From Deltaproteobacteria bacterium (GTDB lineage: Bacteria; Desulfobacterota; BSN033; UBA1163): 5,629 nucleotides of DNA. The notes under the pieces are model-generated. The model ran no database searches. It saw only the letters and a program-made list of their open reading frames with translations, and was not told the origin of the DNA. The DNA lies in the NCBI GenBank assembly GCA_016875155.1, contig VGSD01000212.1, forward strand, positions 1-5,629, written 5' to 3'. Below are positions 1-5,458 of the stretch, in pieces. The translations under genes and the position numbers were made by a program. Each line of letters opens with the position of its first letter. Position 1 is the stretch's first letter.

Positions 1-2
1 TA

Positions 3-260
3 TACAACCAGATGCAGGCAATTCCCAGCCACATTTTTGTATACGATAAGGATAACATCCTGCGTTATGTCGACACCCTTGAAAAATTGTGCCTGGCCCC
101 CTCTGACATGGGCAGCAATTACCATTTGAATCATGAAGAGATGCAACAGTTATTGCGTGACACATTGCGGGTGGAACGCGGCAGTCTTATCGAGCCCATC
201 CGTGCCATTGAAGTAAGGCCGTTTTTTGAAAAAGAAAGCAAGGGTTCCTCGGCTTTGTAA
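3..260 (+). CDS. 3' end of an unrecognised protein-coding gene
   Basis: The reading frame is open from the left edge (codons for Tyr-Asn-Gln precede the first ATG at 12) to the stop at 258-260, so this is probably the C-terminal end of a longer protein rather than a gene starting at 12; no ribosome binding site can be judged because only 11 bases precede that ATG. The visible part is about 85 residues, soluble, mixed charged and hydrophobic, with no membrane segment. The early stretch IPSHIFVYDKDNILRYV is a beta-strand/turn/strand pattern that could fit a PAS-like or thioredoxin-like fold, but nothing diagnostic (no CxxC) is present. It is followed by a probable helical segment and a Glu/Lys-rich tail. 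I do not recognise the family. It is not obviously a transposase. Function unknown. Confidence 0.5.
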   Translation, partial: YNQMQAIPSHIFVYDKDNILRYVDTLEKLCLAPSDMGSNYHLNHEEMQQLLRDTLRVERGSLIEPIRAIEVRPFFEKESKGSSAL

Positions 261-568
261 AGGCGGAATGGGTCACCACGGGAAGGAAGCTATTCTGTCA
301 GGTAGCAGTGCGGAAGTTGGGATATACGGCGGCGTAGGTGGCGCGGTTTCTGGGAATGATGACGCCGCCGGTGAACCGGATGGCGAGTCAGGAGGAGATG
401 GCGGAGTTGGATGGTTGGAACAAGTAATTCCCCTTTGCCCCCAAAGCATGCGAAGAATTCTGGCTGGCATCCAGGAGTAAAAGTTCCACGATTTTTGGGG
501 GTCACGACCTCCTTGGTGAATCGGTATGCTGCTTCGGATAATCTTCTTGAATTGAGGAGAGATAACCA
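261..568. other. stretch without a convincing gene, upstream of a broken nucleotidyltransferase
   Basis: Several overlapping frames are open here on both strands, but their translations are low-complexity: Gly/Asp/Glu-rich on the + strand (226-480) and Pro/Ser-rich on the - strand (596-273). This is what GC-rich non-coding DNA produces. No recognisable domain is seen in any frame. GC is high from about 330 to 410 and lower after 480. A small hairpin lies at 433-446 (CTTTG, CCCC, CAAAG). The stretch separates the unknown left gene from the conserved part of the nucleotidyltransferase and looks like a remnant of inserted or rearranged DNA; this is inference. Confidence 0.4.
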
Positions 569-1271
569 AGTTGCATTTGAACCAACGTCCCCTCAATGCA
601 ACTCGCGGCTTCGGCCTTTAACGGAGAAATGCCCCAAACCTCTCCTGAAAATAGGAGGACGTCCTATCATCACTTATTCAATGGATCATCTAATGAAAGT
701 TGGCGTTGATCGCTTCATCGTGAACACCCACCATGCATCAGAAGTTTATTTAGAAGAGTTCCCTGATAGGGTATGGCGTGGTGTCCCCATTATCTTTCGT
801 CATGAACCCATCCTTCTTGATACGGCAGGAGGATTGAAAAACATTGAAGATCTTCTGGACGAAGACGAAGCCATCCTCTGCTACAATGGCGATGTGATGA
901 CCGATATTCCGTTACAGAGACTTCTAAAGGCACACGAACAGAACCGCCCAGAGGTAACACTTGCCCTGCGAAGCAGCGGCCCTCTCCTCAATGTAAACAT
1001 CAATGAGGCCTGCGAGGTTTGTGATTTGCGTGGCACCCTTGGAAACCCAAGGGTTAAGGCAAGTCAATTTACAGGCATCTATGCTATTGAGACCTCTTTC
1101 CTCCAATTCCTTGAACTTGGAAAAGTCGAATCCATTGTTGATGCTTTCATCAGAAGAATTAGGAAAAAACCGGTCTCAATCCAAGGGGTTGTCATTGATG
1201 AAGGTAAGTGGCACGACATCGGTTCTGTTGAGGCCTACCAAAAAATAGCAAAGCGCATGGCGTTAACATAA
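411..1271 (+). CDS. murU: MurU-like sugar-1-phosphate nucleotidyltransferase with replaced N-terminus (probably broken)
   Basis: From about residue 66 (base 606) to 286 this is a nucleotidyltransferase of the RmlA/GlmU fold. Visible motifs are RLRPLT (66-71), the substrate-site CPKPLL with Lys76, DTAGG (137-141), YNGDV with the metal-binding Asp161, FTGIY (220-224) and WHDIGS (267-272) with Asp269. Members of this family open with a short strand and the loop LAAGxGTRLRPLT. Here the residues before RLRPLT are PQCNS, and the preceding 60 residues have no family likeness, so the phosphate-binding glycine loop is missing. Coding is intact after the break. The ATG at 411 is only the first start of an open frame with a weak GGAG at 403-406; the native start is lost. 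In family terms MurU makes UDP-MurNAc from MurNAc-1-phosphate; the AmgK-type kinase next door supports this, although other sugar nucleotides remain possible. Likely inactive unless a different start restores function. Confidence 0.7.
   Translation: MVGTSNSPLPPKHAKNSGWHPGVKVPRFLGVTTSLVNRYAASDNLLELRRDNQVAFEPTSPQCNSRLRPLTEKCPKPLLKIGGRPIITYSMDHLMKVGVDRFIVNTHHASEVYLEEFPDRVWRGVPIIFRHEPILLDTAGGLKNIEDLLDEDEAILCYNGDVMTDIPLQRLLKAHEQNRPEVTLALRSSGPLLNVNINEACEVCDLRGTLGNPRVKASQFTGIYAIETSFLQFLELGKVESIVDAFIRRIRKKPVSIQGVVIDEGKWHDIGSVEAYQKIAKRMALT
569..603. repeat. inverted repeat at the nucleotidyltransferase break point
   Basis: AGTTGCATTTGA (569-580) pairs with TCAATGCAACT (593-603) through 11 base pairs with one bulged T; the loop is 581-592. 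The right arm ends two bases before the first codon that matches the nucleotidyltransferase family (606). A hairpin precisely at a break point may mark a rearrangement, an excised element or an assembly/amplification chimera; the sequence alone cannot tell these apart. Confidence 0.6.
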
Positions 1272-1318
1272 TCCAAATGAAGTACTCTACAACTCTAATA
1301 TGGGATATGCAATTTCTT

Positions 1319-1350
1319 AAAAAACTCTCCTCCCCCTTGATGGGGGAGGA
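1319..1350 (-). terminator. possible intrinsic terminator on the - strand, formed by repeat unit 1
   Basis: Read on the - strand, the 9-bp GC-rich stem (1350-1328) is followed by GAG and then six T residues (1324-1319), which is the form of a rho-independent terminator. No gene on the - strand is seen upstream of it in this window, so it may be fortuitous. On the + strand neither hairpin is followed by a T run. Confidence 0.3.
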
Positions 1351-1416
1351 TTGAGGTGGGGGTGATAAGGAGATCGTTTTCCCCTCACCCTAACCCTCTC
1401 CCGCAGGGGGAGAGGG
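1319..1416. repeat. pair of head-to-head GC-rich intergenic hairpin repeats
   Basis: Unit 1 (1328-1364) has a perfect 9-bp stem, TCCTCCCCC (1328-1336) with GGGGGAGGA (1342-1350), loop TTGAT, then a G-rich tail TTGAGGTGGGGGTG. Unit 2 (1381-1416) is inverted: tail CCCCTCACCCTAA, then a perfect 9-bp stem CCCTCTCCC (1394-1402) with GGGAGAGGG (1408-1416), loop GCAGG. The reverse complement of the second tail, TTAGGGTGAGGGG, resembles the first tail, so both are divergent copies of one repeat family facing each other across 16 bases. Repeats of this look are common between genes in many proteobacterial genomes (general recollection). The arrangement recalls REP/BIME or MITE-like elements; no transposase is encoded. 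In an RNA the two units could also pair with each other. Confidence 0.75.
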
Positions 1417-1449
1417 AAAACTATTCATTCCAGTTGGGAACGCGAACCA

Positions 1450-2457
1450 ATGGTATTGAAAAAAGATTTGATTCGATTTGCACGAGAGGCGTTAGGCCTT
1501 TCAGAGACCATCCCTATCGAAATATCTTCATTAGAAGGAAGGGGCTCAGACCGATCTTTTTATCGCCTGATATGGAACCGAAATCAGTTAGCCATCATGG
1601 TTCATTACGACCCGAAACGGATCGAGAACAATTATTATGCTGACATTGCCGTATTTCTCCGGGGTATTGATGTGCCGGCGCCCAGGCTGATCCGGCACGA
1701 TCCGGCCCGCTATCTTATCGTTATGGAAGACCTCGGAGAGACGGATCTCTGGTCTCTAAGGAACGCCCCCTGGGAAATTCGAAGAACTCTTTATCAAAAA
1801 ACACTTTCCATCATTCACAAGCTCCACTGCTTCCCCGAAAAGGATTTCCCTTCTGCACGAGTGAAACTCATGGAAAGCTTTGGCCCTGATCTTTATCGAT
1901 GGGAGCAGGATTACTTCAGAGACCATTTCGTCAGAAATGTCTGCGGGGTTGAGCTTGAGCCTTCTTTTGAGAAAGAACTTGAGGCAGACCTTTCCGCTCT
2001 TGCGGAGAGGCTTAAGGAAACAGAACGGTGTCTCATCCACCGCGATCTTCAATCCCAGAACGTGATGATCCATGACGGAGAACCCTTTCTCATCGACTTC
2101 CAGGGCATGCGCTTCGGAAGCCTCTTCTACGACCTTGGCTCGCTTCTATGTGACCCTTATGTCGATTTCAATAATGATCAGAGGCTTCACTTGCTTCAAT
2201 ACTATTACAAGCTTTCCAAACAGGACTTAGATTGGGATGATTTTCAGATGATGTTCTGGACAGCTTCCGCACAGCGTCTCATGCAAGCCCTCGGAGCCTA
2301 CGGATTTTGGGGCCTAAACAAAGGGCTGAAAGCTTTTCTTGATCATATCCCTGCAGGAGTTCGTAATCTTCATCTTGCGGCCTCCCAGACGACATCCTTC
2401 CCTATTCTCAAAGAACTTACTATGGAATGCCAGAGGGGCATCGAGCAAAAGAGGTAA
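1450..2457 (+). CDS. amgK: AmgK-like N-acetylmuramate/anomeric sugar kinase (aminoglycoside phosphotransferase fold)
   Basis: A 335-residue protein with the aminoglycoside phosphotransferase/choline kinase fold, at the usual length for AmgK-type kinases. The N-lobe carries GRGSDRSFYRL (30-40, glycine-loop region) and the hinge-like LIVMEDLGETDLW (89-101). The catalytic loop is HRDLQSQN (197-204), with Asp199 as the expected base and Asn204 as metal ligand, and the DFG-like metal site is LIDFQGMRFG (214-223) with Asp216. All key residues are present, so it should be active. In the known pathway AmgK phosphorylates MurNAc at C1 for MurU, bypassing de novo UDP-MurNAc synthesis. The gene follows the damaged nucleotidyltransferase on the same strand, but 178 bases containing the repeat pair separate them, so tight coupling is doubtful. 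The ATG at 1450 gives the expected N-terminus, although only a weak GGGA (1436-1439) precedes it. Other small-molecule kinases of this fold cannot be excluded. Confidence 0.8.
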   Translation: MVLKKDLIRFAREALGLSETIPIEISSLEGRGSDRSFYRLIWNRNQLAIMVHYDPKRIENNYYADIAVFLRGIDVPAPRLIRHDPARYLIVMEDLGETDLWSLRNAPWEIRRTLYQKTLSIIHKLHCFPEKDFPSARVKLMESFGPDLYRWEQDYFRDHFVRNVCGVELEPSFEKELEADLSALAERLKETERCLIHRDLQSQNVMIHDGEPFLIDFQGMRFGSLFYDLGSLLCDPYVDFNNDQRLHLLQYYYKLSKQDLDWDDFQMMFWTASAQRLMQALGAYGFWGLNKGLKAFLDHIPAGVRNLHLAASQTTSFPILKELTMECQRGIEQKR

Positions 2458-2548
2458 GATCAATTTTATTATGATTTCCTCCTGCTCCAACAAAACATTT
2501 TGCCTTAAAGTGCTTCATTTGAATCAGTAATCATCTTTTACCCTTGGC

Positions 2549-2578
2549 TTGACTTAACGTTTTTTATGTGATTATAAT
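2549..2578 (+). promoter_or_regulatory. sigma-70-type promoter of mazEF
   Basis: TTGACT (2549-2554) is a near-consensus -35 and TATAAT (2573-2578) a perfect -10, with an 18-bp spacer. It lies 31 bases before the antitoxin ATG and is the clearest promoter in the window. It indicates that mazEF is transcribed independently of the upstream kinase gene. Confidence 0.8.
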
Positions 2579-2593
2579 GTAATTACATCACAT
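2566..2593. promoter_or_regulatory. nested palindromic operator over the mazEF -10 region
   Basis: Two symmetric elements overlap. ATGTGAT (2566-2572) and ATCACAT (2587-2593) form outer arms 14 bases apart. Inside them ATGTAATTACAT (2577-2588) is a perfect 12-bp palindrome that starts in the last two bases of the -10 box. MazE-type antitoxins, alone or with MazF, repress their own promoters by binding such sites, so this is the expected autoregulatory operator. The spacing does not match a CRP site (TGTGA-N6-TCACA). Confidence 0.6.
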
Positions 2594-2594
2594 T

Positions 2595-2601
2595 GGGAGG
2601 A
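2595..2601 (+). promoter_or_regulatory. strong ribosome binding site of mazE
   Basis: GGGAGGA at 2595-2601 lies 8 bases before the ATG at 2610. It fixes that start and predicts efficient antitoxin translation, more so than the toxin's partly occluded site. Confidence 0.7.
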
Positions 2602-2609
2602 AATGTCCA

Positions 2610-2858
2610 ATGAAGACACGTTTAGTTCGCATCGGTAATTCACGTGGTATCCGACTGCCTAAGACAATTATCGAACAGGCTGGCTTGACAGATGAAGTCG
2701 AGTTGGGTGTACGAGATGGAACCATTGTAATCGCCCGTACCAGTTCTGCCCGCGCAGGATGGGCTAACGCTGCCAGACAAATGCGCCAGCGCAACGAAGA
2801 CCGATTGCTTGATGTTCCCATTCCTACCCGCTTTGATGAGAAGGAGTGGCAATGGTGA
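2610..2858 (+). CDS. mazE: MazE-family antitoxin (AbrB-like swapped-hairpin DNA-binding protein)
   Basis: 82 residues, the same length as E. coli MazE. The N-terminal half is a SpoVT/AbrB-type domain: VRIGNSRGIRLPK (6-18) is the diagnostic loop-strand, followed by a short helix and DEVELGVRDGTIVIA (28-42). The C-terminal half is charged and probably flexible, ending in an acidic/aromatic tail (IPTRFDEKEWQW), the part that in MazE proteins wraps onto MazF and blocks its active site. It acts in the cytoplasm as a dimer that neutralises MazF and represses the operon. The stop overlaps the start of mazF, giving translational coupling. A dedicated promoter and palindromic operator lie immediately upstream. 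Family assignment is firm; exact partner specificity is inferred from adjacency. Confidence 0.92.
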   Translation: MKTRLVRIGNSRGIRLPKTIIEQAGLTDEVELGVRDGTIVIARTSSARAGWANAARQMRQRNEDRLLDVPIPTRFDEKEWQW

Positions 2859-3187
2859 AAACTGAAGAAATTCGGCGAGGTGATATATTTCTGGTAAGCC
2901 TTGACCCGGCAAGAGGGGGAGAGATGCAGAAGACTCGTCCCTGTGTCATCGTCTCGCCGGATGAACTTAATACCCATTTACGAACCTTCATTATAGCCCC
3001 CCTCACTACTGGAGGTTATCCTTATCCGTTTCGTGTGCCCTGCAGGTTTGAAGGACGGGCGGGTTACATCGTTGTTGATCAGATTCGCACCGTTGATCGC
3101 GAGCGTTTAGTGCGTCGTCTTGGCAACCTAACGCCAGTTACTTTAGAGCGAGTTCTTGCAATACTACAGGAGATGTTCACACCCTAA
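2852..3187 (+). CDS. mazF: MazF-family endoribonuclease toxin
   Basis: A 111-residue PemK/MazF toxin that cleaves mRNA at short sequence-specific sites and halts translation when MazE is degraded. Conserved segments are RRGDIFLVSLDPARGGE (8-24), KTRPCVIVS (27-35), FIIAPLTT (46-53) and GYIVVDQIRTVDRERL (near 71-86). Counting from the ATG at 2852, Arg29 and Thr52 fall at the same positions as the catalytic Arg29 and Thr52 of E. coli MazF, so the toxin should be active. I chose ATG 2852 because AAGGAG (2841-2846) lies 5 bases before it; an in-frame GTG at 2846 would overlap that site. The start overlaps the end of mazE by 7 bases, which couples translation. The cleavage sequence cannot be read from the protein. 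Confidence 0.93.
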   Translation: MVKTEEIRRGDIFLVSLDPARGGEMQKTRPCVIVSPDELNTHLRTFIIAPLTTGGYPYPFRVPCRFEGRAGYIVVDQIRTVDRERLVRRLGNLTPVTLERVLAILQEMFTP

Positions 3188-3325
3188 TTGGAGGCTAACA
3201 AAACGTCGTTCTGTGAGGAAACATATCTTCATCCACACAGCAACCCACAATACAAGCTGAGCTTTGCGCGGAGCAACCAGCGGGACTTCCTAACGGGGCA
3301 AAAATATCAAATGAAAGGAGATAGT
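3188..3325 (+). other. short gap between mazF and the TPR gene, open in the TPR frame
   Basis: The TPR frame stays open back to a TTG directly after the mazF stop, which would add 46 residues including NPQYKLSFARSNQRDFLTG. No ribosome binding site precedes that TTG (the GGAGG at 3190-3194 lies after it), so I treat the stretch as a leader. A weak hairpin, GCTG/TTGC with GCAA/CAGC, lies at 3256-3281. No promoter or terminator is evident. The composition is more GC-rich and less A-rich than the TPR gene, and it may be debris of another element. Confidence 0.35.
3314..3321 (+). promoter_or_regulatory. ribosome binding site deciding the TPR gene start
   Basis: AAAGGAGA sits 4 bases before the ATG at 3326. 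The upstream in-frame ATG at 3311 overlaps this site and has no site of its own, so 3326 is preferred. Confidence 0.65.
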
Positions 3326-4816
3326 ATGGCTTATGCCTGGAACGATGAGGGAGTGAAATCCTTTAAACTTCTGCTCAGAAGGATTTTGGAAAACCCTCGT
3401 TCTGAAGAAGATTTTAAAGAAGCCAGGGTTGTCGCAAAACTTTTGACAGAGGTTAGCCCAGACGACGCCGAAGCATGGTATTTTTTGGGCGCCCTAAATG
3501 GTGTCCTTGGCTCATTTGATGAGGCAAAGAAAAATCTTCTTCAATCACTGGAATTAGGCGGTGAGAAATTCCCGAATTACAGCCAGCTCACCCATATCTG
3601 TACGAATCACGGAGACTTCAAAGAAGGTATCAAGTGGGGTTATCAGGCTCTTGAATGTAATCCAGAAAACGCTTTTATTCACCATAAAATTGCTGACCTT
3701 CATGTCCTTGAAGGGAACTCGAGGAAGGCAGCTAAACAGCTTGAATCACTTCTAAAAATGTCGTCTCTAACGCCCCAAGACAGATTTGCCACATTGGTTA
3801 GACTTGGACATCTCTGCACATTGACGCAACGGATAAGAAAGGCTCTGGATTATTTTAAAGAAGCACAGAAACTAAATCCCTCTGACGAATCCTTATGGGC
3901 TGATGTCGGTTTTTGTTTATCCCGATTAGGGAATAAGGATGGTGCACTGAACACATTCAAAAACGCTGTCCTTTCAAATCCAAGCCCACCGAATCTCTAT
4001 AACCTCGGAGATGCATATCTGAATATAGGGAATCCTGAAAGCGCTATTGCCCCACTGGTTGAAGCGACTCGAAAGGACCCTGGCTTTTTACTTGCCCATT
4101 ACAATCTCAGTTTGGCATTTACAAGGATGAAAAAATACGAAGAGGGTGTTAAAGCCGCAATTGCTGCCCTTCGGCCTGATCCTGAAATGAAGGAACAGCG
4201 AACCAACCTGGGTTTAGGAGCCATGAATAATCTTGGATTTTGCCTTGCGAATCTGGGCCGATATGAAGAGGCATTGGAATGTTTCAGACGCAATATAAAG
4301 TTACTGAATTCAGCGTATTTTAATATGGGCCTCACTTTGTTCAAAATGAAACGTTATAAAGAAGCATTGGGAAATTTTAATAAAGCTTTGGATATTAAGC
4401 CTGATGATCCAGAATATTTAGATATGGTTGGGCAGACTTACATGGAGCTGGGTAGATATAAATTAGCAGAGAAATACCTCCGCAAGTCAATAGAAAAAGA
4501 CCCTAAATATGCATTGGCCTACTATGATCTTGGAGTACTGTTGTCAAGAATTAAGTCAAGACAAGCAGAAGCACATCAATATTTAATGACTGCAATCAAA
4601 CTCGATCCGAACTGGGCATGGTCCTACTATGCGGTTGCCTGTCTATATGCGCTGTCAGGGGATAAAGAGCAGGCCCTCGATTATCTCAAACAGTCTCTTG
4701 AAAAGGGTTTCTCTGACAAGAAGCACATAGACTCAGATAAAGATTTAAATAGCCTGAGAGAAGAGAAGGAATTCAACAACCTGATGGCAAAATATTTTTA
4801 TGGGAAGGCTGATTAA
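3326..4816 (+). CDS. tetratricopeptide repeat (TPR) protein
   Basis: 496 residues made almost wholly of tandem 34-residue TPR helix pairs, roughly 11 to 12 units. The clearest are near 187-220, 222-254, 297-330, 328-361 (AYFNMGLTLFKMKRYKEALGNFNKALDIKP), 362-395 and 396-430. The last unit, AWSYYAVACLYALSGDKEQALDYLKQSLEKGF (431-462), leads into a closing segment IDSDKDLNSLREEKEFNNLMAKY typical of TPR protein ends. There is no signal peptide, membrane helix or catalytic domain, so it is probably a cytoplasmic scaffold whose superhelix binds partner proteins; the partner is unknown. The segment MAYAWNDEGVKSFKLLL at the N-terminus is not a clear TPR. The downstream nuclease-like gene begins 24 bases after the stop and is likely in the same operon. 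TPR identity is sure; a specific function cannot be given. Confidence 0.85.
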   Translation: MAYAWNDEGVKSFKLLLRRILENPRSEEDFKEARVVAKLLTEVSPDDAEAWYFLGALNGVLGSFDEAKKNLLQSLELGGEKFPNYSQLTHICTNHGDFKEGIKWGYQALECNPENAFIHHKIADLHVLEGNSRKAAKQLESLLKMSSLTPQDRFATLVRLGHLCTLTQRIRKALDYFKEAQKLNPSDESLWADVGFCLSRLGNKDGALNTFKNAVLSNPSPPNLYNLGDAYLNIGNPESAIAPLVEATRKDPGFLLAHYNLSLAFTRMKKYEEGVKAAIAALRPDPEMKEQRTNLGLGAMNNLGFCLANLGRYEEALECFRRNIKLLNSAYFNMGLTLFKMKRYKEALGNFNKALDIKPDDPEYLDMVGQTYMELGRYKLAEKYLRKSIEKDPKYALAYYDLGVLLSRIKSRQAEAHQYLMTAIKLDPNWAWSYYAVACLYALSGDKEQALDYLKQSLEKGFSDKKHIDSDKDLNSLREEKEFNNLMAKYFYGKAD

Positions 4817-4840
4817 AGAATAATTATAGGAGGAAATTCA

Positions 4841-5458
4841 ATGAGAAAAACTCAACACGTTGATCCTCATATTGTTGATTCAGGAATAGTTAGAAGCCTT
4901 AAAAGAATATCATTTACCGATAGGGAGTATAATGAATCTTGGTTTCAAAAACTACTATTCGATAATCCCTCTCTCCTCCCAACAATAGATATTGAACCCG
5001 CCTTTTCTCCCTGCTATTCTGTGGCCCGAGAGTTACCAACTAATGCAGGCTCGATTGACTTACTTTTTGTAAGCCCTTTGGGATATCTTATTATTGCAGA
5101 AACTAAACTAATTCGTAATCCAGAAGCACGCCGAGAGGTAGTTGCCCAAACTTTGGATTATGTCAAAGAGCTATCTCGGTGGAAGTATGATGATTTAATA
5201 GGTGCCATCCGAAAAAGCAACATTTCTCCCTTGGATAAACCCCTTGATCCCCTTTTCGAAATTGCCAAAGCAAAGGTTGAAGAAGAAGATCTAGACCCTA
5301 TTCAATTTCAAAAGTCTGTTAGTCAATGCCTTCGGCACGGACGTTTTTTACTTCTTATCATTGGTGATAAAATTCGGGAAGATGTTGAGGAACTAGTTAA
5401 ATATTTGCAAGACTTTGCCCACTTCCAGTTTACTATGGGATTAATAGAAATAAGGTAA
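4841..5458 (+). CDS. PD-(D/E)XK nuclease-like protein, C-terminally truncated
   Basis: 205 residues. AGSIDLLFV (69-77) with Asp73, then LIIAETKL (83-90) with Glu87 and Lys89, form the D...ExK core of the PD-(D/E)XK superfamily. Gln103 and Tyr107 in AQTLDYVKEL match the RecB-like QxxxY motif, and Glu64 is a further candidate active-site acid. RFLLLIIGDKIREDVEELVKYLQ (168-190) is a second conserved block. From memory of similar proteins, the segment corresponding to FTMGLIEI continues (as in LVELALYR) for a further hundred or more residues, so this frame looks cut short. It ends five residues after FTMG, at a TAA lying beside the IS66-like element. AGGAGG (4828-4833), 7 bases before the ATG, fixes the start. 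The catalytic core is complete; whether a substrate is cleaved, or what the protein protects, is unknown. Confidence 0.75.
   Translation: MRKTQHVDPHIVDSGIVRSLKRISFTDREYNESWFQKLLFDNPSLLPTIDIEPAFSPCYSVARELPTNAGSIDLLFVSPLGYLIIAETKLIRNPEARREVVAQTLDYVKELSRWKYDDLIGAIRKSNISPLDKPLDPLFEIAKAKVEEEDLDPIQFQKSVSQCLRHGRFLLLIIGDKIREDVEELVKYLQDFAHFQFTMGLIEIR

Noticed and set aside
226..480. Open frame encoding an 84-residue Gly/Asp-rich protein
   Set aside because: It overlaps the end of the left gene, has low-complexity composition, no ribosome binding site and no domain; it is a by-product of GC-rich DNA.
273..596. - strand frame encoding a Pro/Ser-rich 107-residue protein
   Set aside because: The composition is that of a shadow translation, with no motif or start signal; it crosses the break-point hairpin.
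1319..1416. CRISPR-like repeat pair
   Set aside because: There are only two units, inverted rather than direct, with a 16-base gap and diverged sequence.
1381..1420. Forward intrinsic terminator formed by repeat unit 2
   Set aside because: The stem is followed by AAAAC with no T run on the + strand.
2567..2592. CRP-like site (TGTGA ... TCACA) before mazE
   Set aside because: The arms are 16 bases apart rather than 6, and symmetry is better explained by a MazE operator.
3188..3300. Possible integron attC recombination site (GGCTAAC near 3193 and CCTAACG near 3290)
   Set aside because: The two TAAC motifs are direct rather than inverted, the first does not fit RYYYAAC, and the ends are not complementary.
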